In this document: in pieces, positions 19,004 through 26,713 of the stretch | Numbering within the stretch: position 1 is the stretch's first letter | Layout: every line of letters begins with the position of its first letter | Source of the DNA: Bacillus coahuilensis m4-4 | GTDB lineage: Bacteria; Bacillota; Bacilli; Bacillales; Bacillaceae_K | Assembly (NCBI RefSeq): GCF_000171615.1 | Contig: NZ_ABFU01000058.1 | Location: forward strand, 1-64,000 | Reading direction: 5' to 3' | Length of the DNA: 64,000 nucleotides | The notes under the pieces: generated by a model | Seen by the model: only the letters and a program-made list of their open reading frames with translations | What the model was told of the DNA's origin: nothing | The model's database searches: none | Translations under genes and position numbers: made by a program

Positions 19004-19349
19004 AGTTAGATTTAATAAAAGTATATCACTTTGTAGAGTCATCCTGTACGGATGTGCTCTACTATGTTCACCCTTCTTCATTTTAGGGTAACCCTATACT
19101 TAAGAGAGGAACTGTCTAAAATTTGTCACATTCTCCCTTATCACGGATAACTTTTCCGAAATATACTAAATTAAAGAGTAAAACACATCGGGATAGTGTA
19201 AAACCTTTGCACATTCCGAACATATGTTGTACAACTATAAGTGTAAGAATAAGTAAGCTTCCTTCCCTTTCATTTGAACAGGGAAATTATTTTAGACAAT
19301 AATGTGAACAAATTCACAAAGTTGTCACATTTTAAAAGGAGGAGTAAAA
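19004..19349. other. Intergenic region with a hairpin and the doxX promoter region
   Basis: A hairpin with arms GTAGAG-CATCC and GGATG-CTCTAC lies at 19033-19062 just after the glutaminase gene; it lacks a T tract and may be a weak terminator. The decamer TTGTCACATT occurs near 19124 and again near 19322. The Rex/Fnr-type site at 19302 is listed separately. No gene is seen. Confidence 0.5.
19302..19319 (+). promoter_or_regulatory. Rex/Fnr-type operator upstream of doxX
   Basis: ATGTGAA-CAAA-TTCACAA matches the Rex pattern TTGTGAA-N4-TTCACAA at all but one base and contains TGTGA-N6-TCACA. It lies about 30 bases before the doxX start. The same type of site lies before cydDC in this window. 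Confidence 0.65.
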
Positions 19350-19832
19350 ATGAAGTCTTTTTTAAAAAATAGTCTCCTTGTCGCATGGGCTTTTGTGATT
19401 GTTCGTGTGTATTTAAGCTATATGTGGTTAAGCAATGCGGAAAACAAACTTGTGTATGATTTTAATATAGGACCGATGCTTGAGGGACAAGTGAACAGTG
19501 GTCAGCTACCTGGATTTTGGGCAGGTTTTATGAAGATCTTTGTGTTACCTTTTACGGATATTTTTGAAGCGCTAGTTACCGTTGGAGAATTATGCGTAGG
19601 GATTGCCTTGTTAGCTGGTATTTTCCTCCGATTCTCTGCCTTGATGGGTGCCATTATGAACTTTTCGTTCCTGATGACATTTCAAGCAGGACTTGACTTA
19701 CAAATGATGATCTTACAAGTCATCCTTATCGTTTTTGCCACTCAAGCAGGAAGAATTGGTCTTGATCGCTACGTGCAGCCTGGTCTTCGTCAACTATTCC
19801 GTCGTCAGACGAGAAAGGAGAGCTATGCATGA
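19350..19832 (+). CDS. DoxX-family membrane protein
   Basis: The 160-residue protein has four hydrophobic segments (about 8-28, 70-92, 96-115 and 118-137) and a basic C-terminal tail. It fits the DoxX/thiosulfate:quinone oxidoreductase large-subunit family, integral proteins linked to the quinone pool. An AAAAGGAGGAG site precedes the ATG. The Rex/Fnr-type site upstream fits a redox-linked role. Its stop overlaps the start of a 27-residue membrane peptide. Confidence 0.82.
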   Translation: MKSFLKNSLLVAWAFVIVRVYLSYMWLSNAENKLVYDFNIGPMLEGQVNSGQLPGFWAGFMKIFVLPFTDIFEALVTVGELCVGIALLAGIFLRFSALMGAIMNFSFLMTFQAGLDLQMMILQVILIVFATQAGRIGLDRYVQPGLRQLFRRQTRKESYA

Positions 19833-19912
19833 CCTTAATGCTTATGTCGTTTACCGTTACCATCGGTCTTGCTGTTGCCATCTATACAGAAATGATTGGG
19901 AATGGAAAGTAA
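19829..19912 (+). CDS. Small single-span membrane peptide coupled to doxX (27 residues)
   Basis: An ATG at 19829 overlaps the doxX stop as ATGA and follows AAAGGAG inside the doxX end at normal spacing. The product begins MTLMLMSFTVTIGLAVAIYT and ends EMIGNGK, one hydrophobic helix with a short polar tail. The overlap plus ribosome site argues for translation together with DoxX, perhaps as a small partner subunit. No family recognised. Confidence 0.55.
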   Translation: MTLMLMSFTVTIGLAVAIYTEMIGNGK

Positions 19913-19987
19913 AAATGGTAGTTGAATACGTGGGCGGACCGTTGTCATGGCGGCTCCGCTCGGTCACTAGACACTTTTTATACGATG

Positions 19988-20013
19988 AAAAGGATGGGGT
20001 TTCCCATCCTTTT
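19988..20013. terminator. Bidirectional terminator
   Basis: AAAAGGATGGG and CCCATCCTTTT with a GTTT loop separate the doxX unit from the converging YqjF-like gene. Confidence 0.8.
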
Positions 20014-20728
20014 AATGGTGATAGGTTCCCACCCTATTCAGCGGAAAGATCCTTACATCAAGCGTATCTGAATAATGCACGTGTTCTGGACTTTCCGGCA
20101 ATCTTACACCTATACTCTCTGCTACTGTGTGATGATAAAAGGTAACCTCTGCCTGTTGAAGCCGCCAAGGTGGATGGTCCACTTTTCCTTCAAAGATGCT
20201 TTTTCCTTTCACAACAAATAGCGAATACCGCTCTGTTAGCCAGTAAGGGAGGAATCCTCTTTTACTCTTAAATGGTTCACCTACGGGAGTATAGTCTGCT
20301 TCAAACCTACCTACACGTTCTCTCTTGTCCGTTCGAATGCTGTTAAACAAAATGGTATGAGACTTCTCTATGGACATATCCGCATGTAAATAAGGTAAAC
20401 CGTACGTAACGTTCGCGAAGGTGACGGCAAGAGGATGGTTCGCATCTAAGCTAAAGAAATACACTCCTGGCTTCTTCCCAAATTTCACATAGGTTCGAAC
20501 GTTCAATTCTAAAAAGCTCTGAGCGAATATGCCGCCCGTTCCTCGTATCTGAACATTATTCATTTCAAAAGGAACAACGCTCACCCATGCACTCGCATCA
20601 AAGAGGTCCACTTCCAAGCAAGATGGAAGCAGGCTTTGCAAATGTTCTGAATCCACACGATAATGAGCAAACAACAAACTGCTCCACGTTTGTTTCATAA
20701 TCCAAGGCATTTTCAATCGGCCCATCAC
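20012..20728 (-). CDS. YqjF-like DUF2071 protein
   Basis: The 238-residue product matches the DUF2071/YqjF family: an N-terminal MKQTWSSLLFAHYRVDSEHL, then SFLELNVRTYVKFGKKPGVYFFSLDA split over two strands, and a C-terminal PPWRLQQAEVTFYHH. Members are soluble proteins related in fold to acetoacetate decarboxylase, with no confirmed activity. The likely ATG is at 20725, behind a G-rich site. It overlaps the terminator shared with doxX. Confidence 0.8.
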   Translation of the reverse strand: MMGRLKMPWIMKQTWSSLLFAHYRVDSEHLQSLLPSCLEVDLFDASAWVSVVPFEMNNVQIRGTGGIFAQSFLELNVRTYVKFGKKPGVYFFSLDANHPLAVTFANVTYGLPYLHADMSIEKSHTILFNSIRTDKRERVGRFEADYTPVGEPFKSKRGFLPYWLTERYSLFVVKGKSIFEGKVDHPPWRLQQAEVTFYHHTVAESIGVRLPESPEHVHYSDTLDVRIFPLNRVGTYHH

Positions 20729-20852
20729 CCTACCCCCATTTTACTTTGTCGTACTGTTCATCATACTCTCCTTGACTGGCTTTTTGATGGCTGCCTTTCT
20801 ACTTGATGAACTATTTATTGTAACGGTACGGTTGCACATGATAACGTTCAAA

Positions 20853-21287
20853 TTATTTTAATTGAAACACTAAGATACCACCGATCATCATCATGATTCC
20901 TGCCATTTTACTAAAGCTAAAAGAAACGGGCTCGACCCCGAACCATCCGAACGTATTCACTACTACAGCAAGTAGTAATTGGGCAATTAATAAAATCGAT
21001 ACAGAATACGCTGGACCAAGTATGACAATTCCCTTCATCACACTGAACACAATGACTACACCTAGTGCTCCACCTACAAGATACAGTTTATTGGTTTCTT
21101 GAACATCCTTCCATGTTCCGTCACGTACCATCATAAAAATAATAAGTGATACGACAAGACCTAATCCATGTACAATCGTATTCGTTTGCCAAAGACCAAT
21201 CTTCTCACTCGCATTGGCATTAAACACGCTTAGGATTGTAATAAACATTCCAGCTAATAAAGAAAATAATATTCCTGGAAGCATCAC
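20853..21287 (-). CDS. DUF606-family small DMT transporter (YdcZ-like)
   Basis: The 144-residue protein has five hydrophobic helices and features such as SLLAGMFITILSVFNANASEK and GVVIVFSVMKGIVILGPAYS, typical of DUF606 half-size drug/metabolite transporters. The substrate is unknown. It sits 8 bases after the Crp/Fnr regulator gene and is surely in its operon, which suggests that the regulator controls uptake or export of the signal it senses. Confidence 0.8.
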   Translation of the reverse strand: MMLPGILFSLLAGMFITILSVFNANASEKIGLWQTNTIVHGLGLVVSLIIFMMVRDGTWKDVQETNKLYLVGGALGVVIVFSVMKGIVILGPAYSVSILLIAQLLLAVVVNTFGWFGVEPVSFSFSKMAGIMMMIGGILVFQLK

Positions 21288-21295
21288 ACTTCCCC

Positions 21296-21991
21296 CTATC
21301 TATATAGATTTCCATCTGCTAAGGTTTCTAACCGAACGGGATCTAATATGGACACGACCCCTTTTTTACGCTGAATCATTTTTTTCTCACATAGTTCTTT
21401 AATAACTCGATTAAGATGACGATAGCTAGTACCAAGAAGCTCCGCCGTTTCTGTTAAGTTAGCTGTTTTGATTTCTTCTACTAAGCTACCTTCCTCTGGG
21501 TTATATATACTCATCAAGTAACTGGCAAATCGATTTTCAACAGTTGTTAGTAGATTTAAGCTTGAACTATTGGATGCTGTATACAACCGATAACTCAAAT
21601 GATGGAGTAAATAGCGTAAGAACGCTGGGTGCTGATAGTGGTGTTTGTAGATGTAATCATACTGCACAGCAAGTAACACAGACTCTTGAACCGTTTCGAC
21701 ACTGTGCTTCGCTGGCTCCTTTGTCACAAGTTCAAGCTCCCCTATAATGGAAAGAGGTTGATTAAACCGAATTAAAAGCGAACGCCCATTTGGTAAATTC
21801 GTATAGACTTTCAACTTTCCGCTAACTAAAAAATATAAGTGATGGATGTCTTCTCCTATCGAGCAAAGGTGTTCTCCTTTGTTTACTGTATGAATAGAAA
21901 ACTCTTCATAGTTCGGAGAAGGAAACAATTTATCTAATTCATATTCCTTTAACCACTTTTGAACCACTTGGGCGTCTTTTTTCATGTGCAT
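21296..21991 (-). CDS. Crp/Fnr-family transcription regulator (YeiL-like)
   Basis: A 231-residue protein with an N-terminal cyclic-nucleotide-binding-type beta barrel (GEHLCSIGEDIHHLYFLVSG near 39-58) and a C-terminal winged helix (LTETAELLGTSYRHLNRVIK near 175-195). It has a few scattered Cys but no N-terminal Fnr-type cluster. Linkage of a YeiL-like regulator to a DUF606 transporter is common in Firmicutes. A perfect 16-bp palindrome upstream is a likely binding site. Confidence 0.78.
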   Translation of the reverse strand: MHMKKDAQVVQKWLKEYELDKLFPSPNYEEFSIHTVNKGEHLCSIGEDIHHLYFLVSGKLKVYTNLPNGRSLLIRFNQPLSIIGELELVTKEPAKHSVETVQESVLLAVQYDYIYKHHYQHPAFLRYLLHHLSYRLYTASNSSSLNLLTTVENRFASYLMSIYNPEEGSLVEEIKTANLTETAELLGTSYRHLNRVIKELCEKKMIQRKKGVVSILDPVRLETLADGNLYR

Positions 21992-22076
21992 CGGTACACC
22001 TCCTATAGGCGTTGGTAGAATTTTGTTGGGTGATTTTCTTTATGAGTTTAATTTAACCTGTTTTATATAAGGATTA

Positions 22077-22092
22077 AAGGACATATGTCCTT
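22077..22092 (-). promoter_or_regulatory. Perfect 16-bp palindrome upstream of the Crp/Fnr regulator
   Basis: AAGGACATATGTCCTT lies about 86 bases upstream of the regulator start and just before an AT-rich TATATAA box. Its size and symmetry suit a Crp/Fnr-family dimer; autoregulation is inferred. Confidence 0.55.
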
Positions 22093-22153
22093 CTATGAGC
22101 TATTTTAGAACAACGGATACAGGATGACAAAGATGGAAAGTCACGTAGACCTC

Positions 22154-22181
22154 AAAAAAACAAGCCCCCGATACCGGGGGC
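22154..22181 (-). terminator. Rho-independent terminator of the MetOD1 gene
   Basis: Arms GCCCCCG (22164-22170) and CGGGGGC (22175-22181) preceded on the plus strand by seven A, which become the T tract on the minus strand. Confidence 0.9.
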
Positions 22182-22195
22182 CCACTATATAAATT

Positions 22196-22840
22196 TCATG
22201 AATTTCTGACCTGTTCACGCAGCTCTTCCAGCTCTTCTAATAGTCGTAAGACCATTTCGTCACTGCGCCTTAGCTGTTCATTTAAGAGGACGATCGTCTC
22301 TTCTTCCCAGCGGAAGGGATCCCCATTATCTGGAGTTCGGCGTAAATTCTCATACGTTTCGCCCTTCACATATTCTAGTGTCCCACTTCCTGTCGGTTGA
22401 AAATAAATGGCAACCTCACAGCCGGCATCACCTACGGCGATTCGTTTACGAAGAAAAACTTCTGCATAACCAAAGTTACGCGATGCAATACCACCAAACA
22501 CACTTGAGGTCATATTACAAAGGTGAGGCGCATCTTTCACCACGTCTCCAAAGGGACAGGCAGTCGCTTTTACAACTACATGATCTTCATGAACAGATGA
22601 AATGGTAAATCTTCCACCAATCGAGTTCTTCAGGTCTACAATCACGTCTGCATATTGGTCCACTGTAAATGGTCGACCCTCTTCTTGATAAAAGCTTTCG
22701 ATCCACTCCCCCGTTCGAAGTCCGATCTGGCGAATATACTCTTCTGCTGTCTTTCCGACAGTCTTCCCATGAATGTAGGCGTATTGCGTAATAAGCTTTG
22801 ATAAAAATATAGGAGCAGATAGCTTTGTTTGAGTATCCAT
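22196..22840 (-). CDS. Methanogen output domain 1 (MetOD1)-containing protein
   Basis: The 214-residue protein contains the conserved block ATACPFGDVVKDAPHLCNMT followed by SSVFGGIASRNFGYAEV and GDAGCEVAIYF, with three conserved Cys, which matches the MetOD1 output domain. The C-terminus is a coiled coil (LRRSDEMVLRLLEELEELRE). In other bacteria this domain is linked to signalling proteins. Here it is divergent from a truncated response regulator. Biochemical role unknown. Confidence 0.7.
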   Translation of the reverse strand: MDTQTKLSAPIFLSKLITQYAYIHGKTVGKTAEEYIRQIGLRTGEWIESFYQEEGRPFTVDQYADVIVDLKNSIGGRFTISSVHEDHVVVKATACPFGDVVKDAPHLCNMTSSVFGGIASRNFGYAEVFLRKRIAVGDAGCEVAIYFQPTGSGTLEYVKGETYENLRRTPDNGDPFRWEEETIVLLNEQLRRSDEMVLRLLEELEELREQVRNS

Positions 22841-23037
22841 GGTCTTCCTCCTCTAAATAGATTGATAGATTATATGGAGCTGGTGCTATCACGTATTCCC
22901 TAATTTTTACGTTTTCTTACTTATAAATATTGTTAAAAATAGTATAGTAAATTCCTATACATTTTTGCTAGTAAAAAGATGGAAGTTTCGATACACTTTG
23001 ACATAAAGAGAAACTGGAAAAGAGTGGGTGTTGTTGT

Positions 23038-23226
23038 ATGTTTCGAATACTTTTAATAGAGGATGATGAGTCATTATTTAAAGAAATCCAAGAAAGACTC
23101 ACTTCTTGGTCGTACACGATAGATGGAGTTCAGGATTTTTCAAACGTGATGGAAGAGTTCCAAGCCTTAAAGCCTGATTTGGTCCTGATAGATATTCAGC
23201 TACCAAAATATACTGTCCTATATTGA
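23038..23226 (+). pseudogene. Truncated response regulator receiver domain (BceR-like)
   Basis: The first 57 residues (MFRILLIEDDESLFKEIQER ... LVLIDIQLPK) are a normal OmpR-type receiver start with the phosphorylated Asp at about 52 and acidic pair at 9-10. After LPK the frame runs into five unrelated residues and stops. The rest of the receiver, the DNA-binding domain and any partner kinase or ABC genes are missing, so this is a deletion remnant of a BceR-type system. Confidence in the BceR-like label is moderate. Confidence 0.75.
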
Positions 23227-23298
23227 TTGTTTGGAATATTATCCATAAGATATTACAAAAACGTGATTAGAGAAGCATTGTAACGGGGAAGTACAACT

Positions 23299-23345
23299 AA
23301 CAGTAGATTACTGATTGGCACGTTCATCAGTAATCTGCTGTTTTT
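23299..23345 (+). terminator. Rho-independent terminator after the regulator remnant
   Basis: AACAGTAGATTACTGAT (23299-23315) pairs with ATCAGTAATCTGCTGTT (23326-23342) and is followed by TTTTTATTT. It may be the original terminator of the deleted operon. Confidence 0.8.
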
Positions 23346-23373
23346 ATTTCGTGATGTTGGTATTTTTCAAAAA

Positions 23374-23387
23374 TGTAAGCGTTCACA
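23374..23387 (+). promoter_or_regulatory. Perfect cre site (CcpA) upstream of the large noncoding RNA
   Basis: TGTAAGCGTTCACA fits the consensus TGWAANCGNTNWCA at every position. Its centre lies about 51 bases before the likely start of the RNA, upstream of the core promoter, the place from which CcpA is known to activate genes in B. subtilis. Confidence 0.7.
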
Positions 23388-23416
23388 TTTATGTCACAGT
23401 ATTTTCCATCTCTTCG

Positions 23417-23425
23417 TGTTATACT
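23417..23425 (+). promoter_or_regulatory. Extended -10 promoter of the large noncoding RNA
   Basis: TGTTATACT gives TG-N-TATACT, an extended -10 element. No good -35 box is visible 17 bases upstream, so an activator would help. The RNA would start at about 23431. Confidence 0.6.
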
Positions 23426-23430
23426 ATGGG

Positions 23431-24132
23431 TGTAAGAAAGAGAGAGACAAAAACAACTCACACTTTCTTACACGGTTAACAACACAGGAGACTCAACCAT
23501 CCTAGTTGGTTCCGACTAAAACTGAATAGTTTGTTGAAGAACTAGGACAAGGAATAATCGCGCAATGGAACATAAGGCCAAGCTGAACAGGAAGTCTGCT
23601 GCTACCATTTTCAGTATAGGTCCACTTCTTTTAACAGTGACTTGCTAAAGTCAAATGACGATTGTTGATGCCTAACAGAACGTAGAGAACCTACTGTCAT
23701 GTTGTCTCCTTGGAAAGGATCATTCTTGTAAAATATACACGGTCCACGTATTTTACAAAATCCAGTACACTCTACAAGCTATTTCGCATCATCTAGAAAG
23801 AGTCAGGCGAGCTAAACGCAAGGATCGAATAAAAGAAAAACTTGCGGTGAGAGTCTTACGGTAGGTATGGTAAAAAATACTCGGGAGTAGAATAAATACG
23901 GAACTGGCACACATCCAGATCTCGTTGAGGTGAACACTCTATATGTTGTCCAGTAGGGACAAACACATGATGATGATGAGTGATTTCACTATTCCAAAAG
24001 GGGTTAATATGTTACCTGATGGATTCAGGTTGAACATCCCCGCCTTTAAGGATGTGGCATGGTTGGGTCCCCTGTTGTGTTAACCCAAAAAGATACATGT
24101 CGTGACTAGCGAATTTTCGCTAGTCTTTTTTT
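23431..24132 (+). ncRNA. ole: Large structured noncoding RNA, best candidate OLE RNA
   Basis: No frame of useful length is open here. A 5' hairpin pairs GTGTAAGAAAG (23430-23440) with CTTTCTTACAC (23463-23473). The segments 23474-23500 and 24059-24085 pair over 27 positions with only three mismatches and close a domain of about 612 nt. Inside are CCTAGTT/AACTAGG (23501/23540), AAACT/AGTTT, ACCTGA/TCAGGT (24014/24025) and ACATCC/GGATGT (24034/24050). A terminator follows. Size, architecture and host group match OLE RNA (ornate, large, extremophilic), and it lacks the hallmark motifs of RNase P RNA, tmRNA, SRP RNA, 6S RNA or group II introns. The usual neighbour oapA is not in the window. Confidence 0.6.
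24104..24132 (+). terminator. Rho-independent terminator of the large noncoding RNA
   Basis: GACTAGCGAA and TTCGCTAGTC form a tight hairpin followed by seven T (24126-24132). Confidence 0.9.
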
Positions 24133-24149
24133 CATCCACTTCTCATTGA

Positions 24150-24266
24150 ATTCTAAATGGGTGGTTAGAACAAGAACATGGAATCGTTGACCACTTAACT
24201 TTGATTGAATGTTTTAAAGGATTGCCGATTGGTCAAAGTTGTCCTATCAAAATAGAAGGTAGATGA
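24150..24266 (+). pseudogene. Short coding remnant downstream of the RNA
   Basis: One frame reads NGWLEQEHGIVDHLTLIECF and then KGLPIGQSCPIKIEGR before a TGA at 24264. The composition looks like the C-terminal end of a soluble protein rather than chance sequence, but there is no start or ribosome site and the family is not recognised. It is likely a leftover from a rearrangement. Confidence 0.35.
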
Positions 24267-24342
24267 CACAAAAGAGAAAATCCCCATTGTCCTCCCTTCT
24301 TCCCTCTCTATGGTAAACTAGCAAAAAAAGGAGGTTTTCGAT

Positions 24343-25179
24343 ATGATAATGTACCATCAAGGAAAATGGATAGAATCTGCCGATGCTACCGTTTCAATAC
24401 ACGACCGTGGTTTAGTGTTTGGGGATGGCATTTATGAAGTAATACGAGTTTACAACGGCGCTCCTCTTCAGGCCAATGAGCACATGCACCGTTTTTTTGA
24501 AAGCGCAAAAGGTCTATCGTTACCTCTGCCCTATAATGATCTTCAGGATTATCTTTTCATCTTTCAAGAATGCTTGGAGCGTAATACTCTGACTGAAGGG
24601 TTCTTATATGTTCAGCTCACTCGCGGGGAGGCTCCTCGATCTCACGTGCAGCCGGCCAACCCTACCCCCACGTTTACCGTCTACACCCAACCCTTTACGC
24701 GCCCTATCCACCTACACGAAGAAGGGATTCGTACCATCACACATCCTGATGAACGGTGGCTTCGCTGCCATATTAAAAGTTTAAATCTGCTTCCTAATAC
24801 ATTGGCCCGAACGAAAGCAGAAGTCGCTCAAGCAGGGGAAGCCATTCTTTTACGAGACAATACTGTCACGGAAGGATCCTTGAGCAATGTGTTTATGGTG
24901 ATCGAGGGAACACTCGTCACCCATCCAGCCAACACGCGTATCTTAAACGGAATCACCCGTCAAACTGTCTTACAATTAGCAGAAACCGAGTCCCTTCCGA
25001 TTTCCATACGAGCAGCTTCTTCTGATGAATTGTTTCAGGCCTCTGAAGTCTTCATTACCAGTACGAATATGGAAATTGTACCAGTGAACCAAATCGACCA
25101 GCATGTGGTCGGCGATGGGAAACCTGGACCGCTAACAAGGAGGTTGCAACACTCCTACCAAGCGTATTTAGGACTGTGA
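24343..25179 (+). CDS. dat: D-amino acid aminotransferase
   Basis: The 278-residue fold-type IV PLP enzyme interconverts D-alanine and D-glutamate type amino acids, feeding cell-wall synthesis. It closely follows the known Bacillus enzyme: DRGLVFGDGIYEVIRVYNG near 21-39, LTRGEAPRSH near 92, WLRCHIKSLNLLPN with the PLP Lys at 145, TVTEGSLSNVF, and HPANTRILNGITRQ. The ATG at 24343 follows AAAGGAGG with 9-base spacing. It is a single gene with its own terminator. A branched-chain aminotransferase or aminodeoxychorismate lyase is less likely given these motifs. Confidence 0.88.
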   Translation: MIMYHQGKWIESADATVSIHDRGLVFGDGIYEVIRVYNGAPLQANEHMHRFFESAKGLSLPLPYNDLQDYLFIFQECLERNTLTEGFLYVQLTRGEAPRSHVQPANPTPTFTVYTQPFTRPIHLHEEGIRTITHPDERWLRCHIKSLNLLPNTLARTKAEVAQAGEAILLRDNTVTEGSLSNVFMVIEGTLVTHPANTRILNGITRQTVLQLAETESLPISIRAASSDELFQASEVFITSTNMEIVPVNQIDQHVVGDGKPGPLTRRLQHSYQAYLGL

Positions 25180-25185
25180 CGAAAA

Positions 25186-25209
25186 AAGAGCACCGTGGTG
25201 CTCTTTCGT
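25186..25209 (+). terminator. Rho-independent terminator of dat
   Basis: AAGAGCACC-GT-GGTGCTCTT followed by TCGTTCTTTT. Confidence 0.8.
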
Positions 25210-25462
25210 TCTTTTGTTAAAGGAGGAACCCCTTTGAAACCATTCAAAAACGGAAGATTTCCCCAGTATTTTTTCTCATCGAACTCTTAGGTTTTACCGT
25301 CCCATTTAAAAGAAGGATCCTACCCATTTTTTAATTAATTTGTTCTGAGCTACATGGATAATCAGTTAACTTTATTTTACATACTTTCCTGTAGCTACGT
25401 TTCTCTTGTTCGAATAAAGGGAACGGTTTTATAACAAATCCATTGAAAAGGAAGGTCGTTCT

Positions 25463-26713
25463 ATGGTGAAATCTATGCCAAAAGATAAAGGACTAGACCA
25501 TACACTAAAGATATTAAGTGAAGGCTATCCGTACATATTGAATCGACGAAATACACTACAGTCTAATGTATTTGAGACCAGACTTCTAGTCGAACGCGTT
25601 ATTTGTTTAACAGGAAAAGAGGCAGCGGAACTCTTTTATTCTAACGATAAATTTAGAAGAAGCGATGCAGCTCCTCCTCGAGTAAAGAAAACCTTATTCG
25701 GTGAAGGCGGAGTTCAGGGGTTAGACGGAGATGCACATCATCACCGTAAAGGGATGTTTATGAGTATGATGTCTAAGGAGTCCCTACAAGAGATTGTTGA
25801 GCTCACAGATGTAGCATGGGATAAATTCACAACAAAGTGGGAGAAGATGGATTCTGTCAAGCTATATGAGGAATCTAAAAAGCTCTTAACATTAGTCGCT
25901 TGTCATTGGACTGGTGTCCCTGTTAAAGACAGAGGAGTAAAGGAGCTTTCACAAGAGCTTGGTGATATGTTCGAGTCTGCGGCCTCTGTTGGAGTTGCTC
26001 ACTATAAGAGTCGACGTTCTAGATCAAACATAGAGAAGTGGTTAATAGAACTAGTTGAAAAGGTGAGAAATGAAGAAATTCAAGTTGAATCACACAAAGC
26101 TCTTTATGCTTTCTCAACTTATCGGGATCTAGAAGGAAACTTATTAGACTCTAAAGTAGTAGCCGTTGAACTGTTAAATTTACTACGTCCGATTGTAGCT
26201 ATTTCTGTATATATTACATTTACTGCTTTAGCCCTTCATCACTATCCGAAAGAAGGAGAGAAACTAAAAGAAGGGGATTCATCGCTTCAGCTCTTCATTC
26301 AAGAGGTTCGACGGTACTATCCCTTCTTCCCGTTTACTGCTGCTCGGGTGAATCAAGACTTCGAATGGAAAGGCTATTCATTTAAAGAAGGAACACTCAC
26401 GTTACTGGATCTTTACGGAACAAATCACCACCCAGAGGAGTGGGAAAATCCGGATCGTTTCTCCCCAAGTCGCTTTGCTGACTGGACGGGTAACCCCTTT
26501 GATTTCATTCCACAAGGTGGTGGTGAGTTTGATATTGGTCACCGCTGTGCCGGTGAGTGGATAACCATTGACATTTTAAAAGTGAGTCTAAAACATATGG
26601 TCCATCATATGACTTATACTGTTCCTGATCAAGATTTAGATTACTCCTATAGCGATATTCCAAGCCTGCCGAAGAGTGGGTTTATGATGAAGAATGTTCG
26701 GCATGTACAATAG
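25463..26713 (+). CDS. cypC: CYP152-family fatty acid peroxygenase (cytochrome P450)
   Basis: The 416-residue heme enzyme uses hydrogen peroxide to hydroxylate fatty acids. The substrate-binding Arg-Pro pair of the family is in LLRPIVAIS near residue 242, where normal P450s have an acid-alcohol pair. The heme Cys is in GHRCAGEW near 362, and QEVRRYYPFFPF holds the ExxR motif. The length matches B. subtilis CypC (P450 BS-beta). The 3' end overlaps the tail of the convergent kinase gene by about 30 bases. Confidence 0.92.
   Translation: MVKSMPKDKGLDHTLKILSEGYPYILNRRNTLQSNVFETRLLVERVICLTGKEAAELFYSNDKFRRSDAAPPRVKKTLFGEGGVQGLDGDAHHHRKGMFMSMMSKESLQEIVELTDVAWDKFTTKWEKMDSVKLYEESKKLLTLVACHWTGVPVKDRGVKELSQELGDMFESAASVGVAHYKSRRSRSNIEKWLIELVEKVRNEEIQVESHKALYAFSTYRDLEGNLLDSKVVAVELLNLLRPIVAISVYITFTALALHHYPKEGEKLKEGDSSLQLFIQEVRRYYPFFPFTAARVNQDFEWKGYSFKEGTLTLLDLYGTNHHPEEWENPDRFSPSRFADWTGNPFDFIPQGGGEFDIGHRCAGEWITIDILKVSLKHMVHHMTYTVPDQDLDYSYSDIPSLPKSGFMMKNVRHVQ

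Noticed and set aside
23431-24132. RNase P RNA, tmRNA, SRP RNA, 6S RNA or a group II intron as the identity of the large RNA
   Set aside because: No RNase P GAGGAAAGUCC-type core, no tmRNA tag or CCA end, no SRP Alu or apical motif, no GUGCG 5' end or domain V, and the size is wrong for 6S and SRP RNA.
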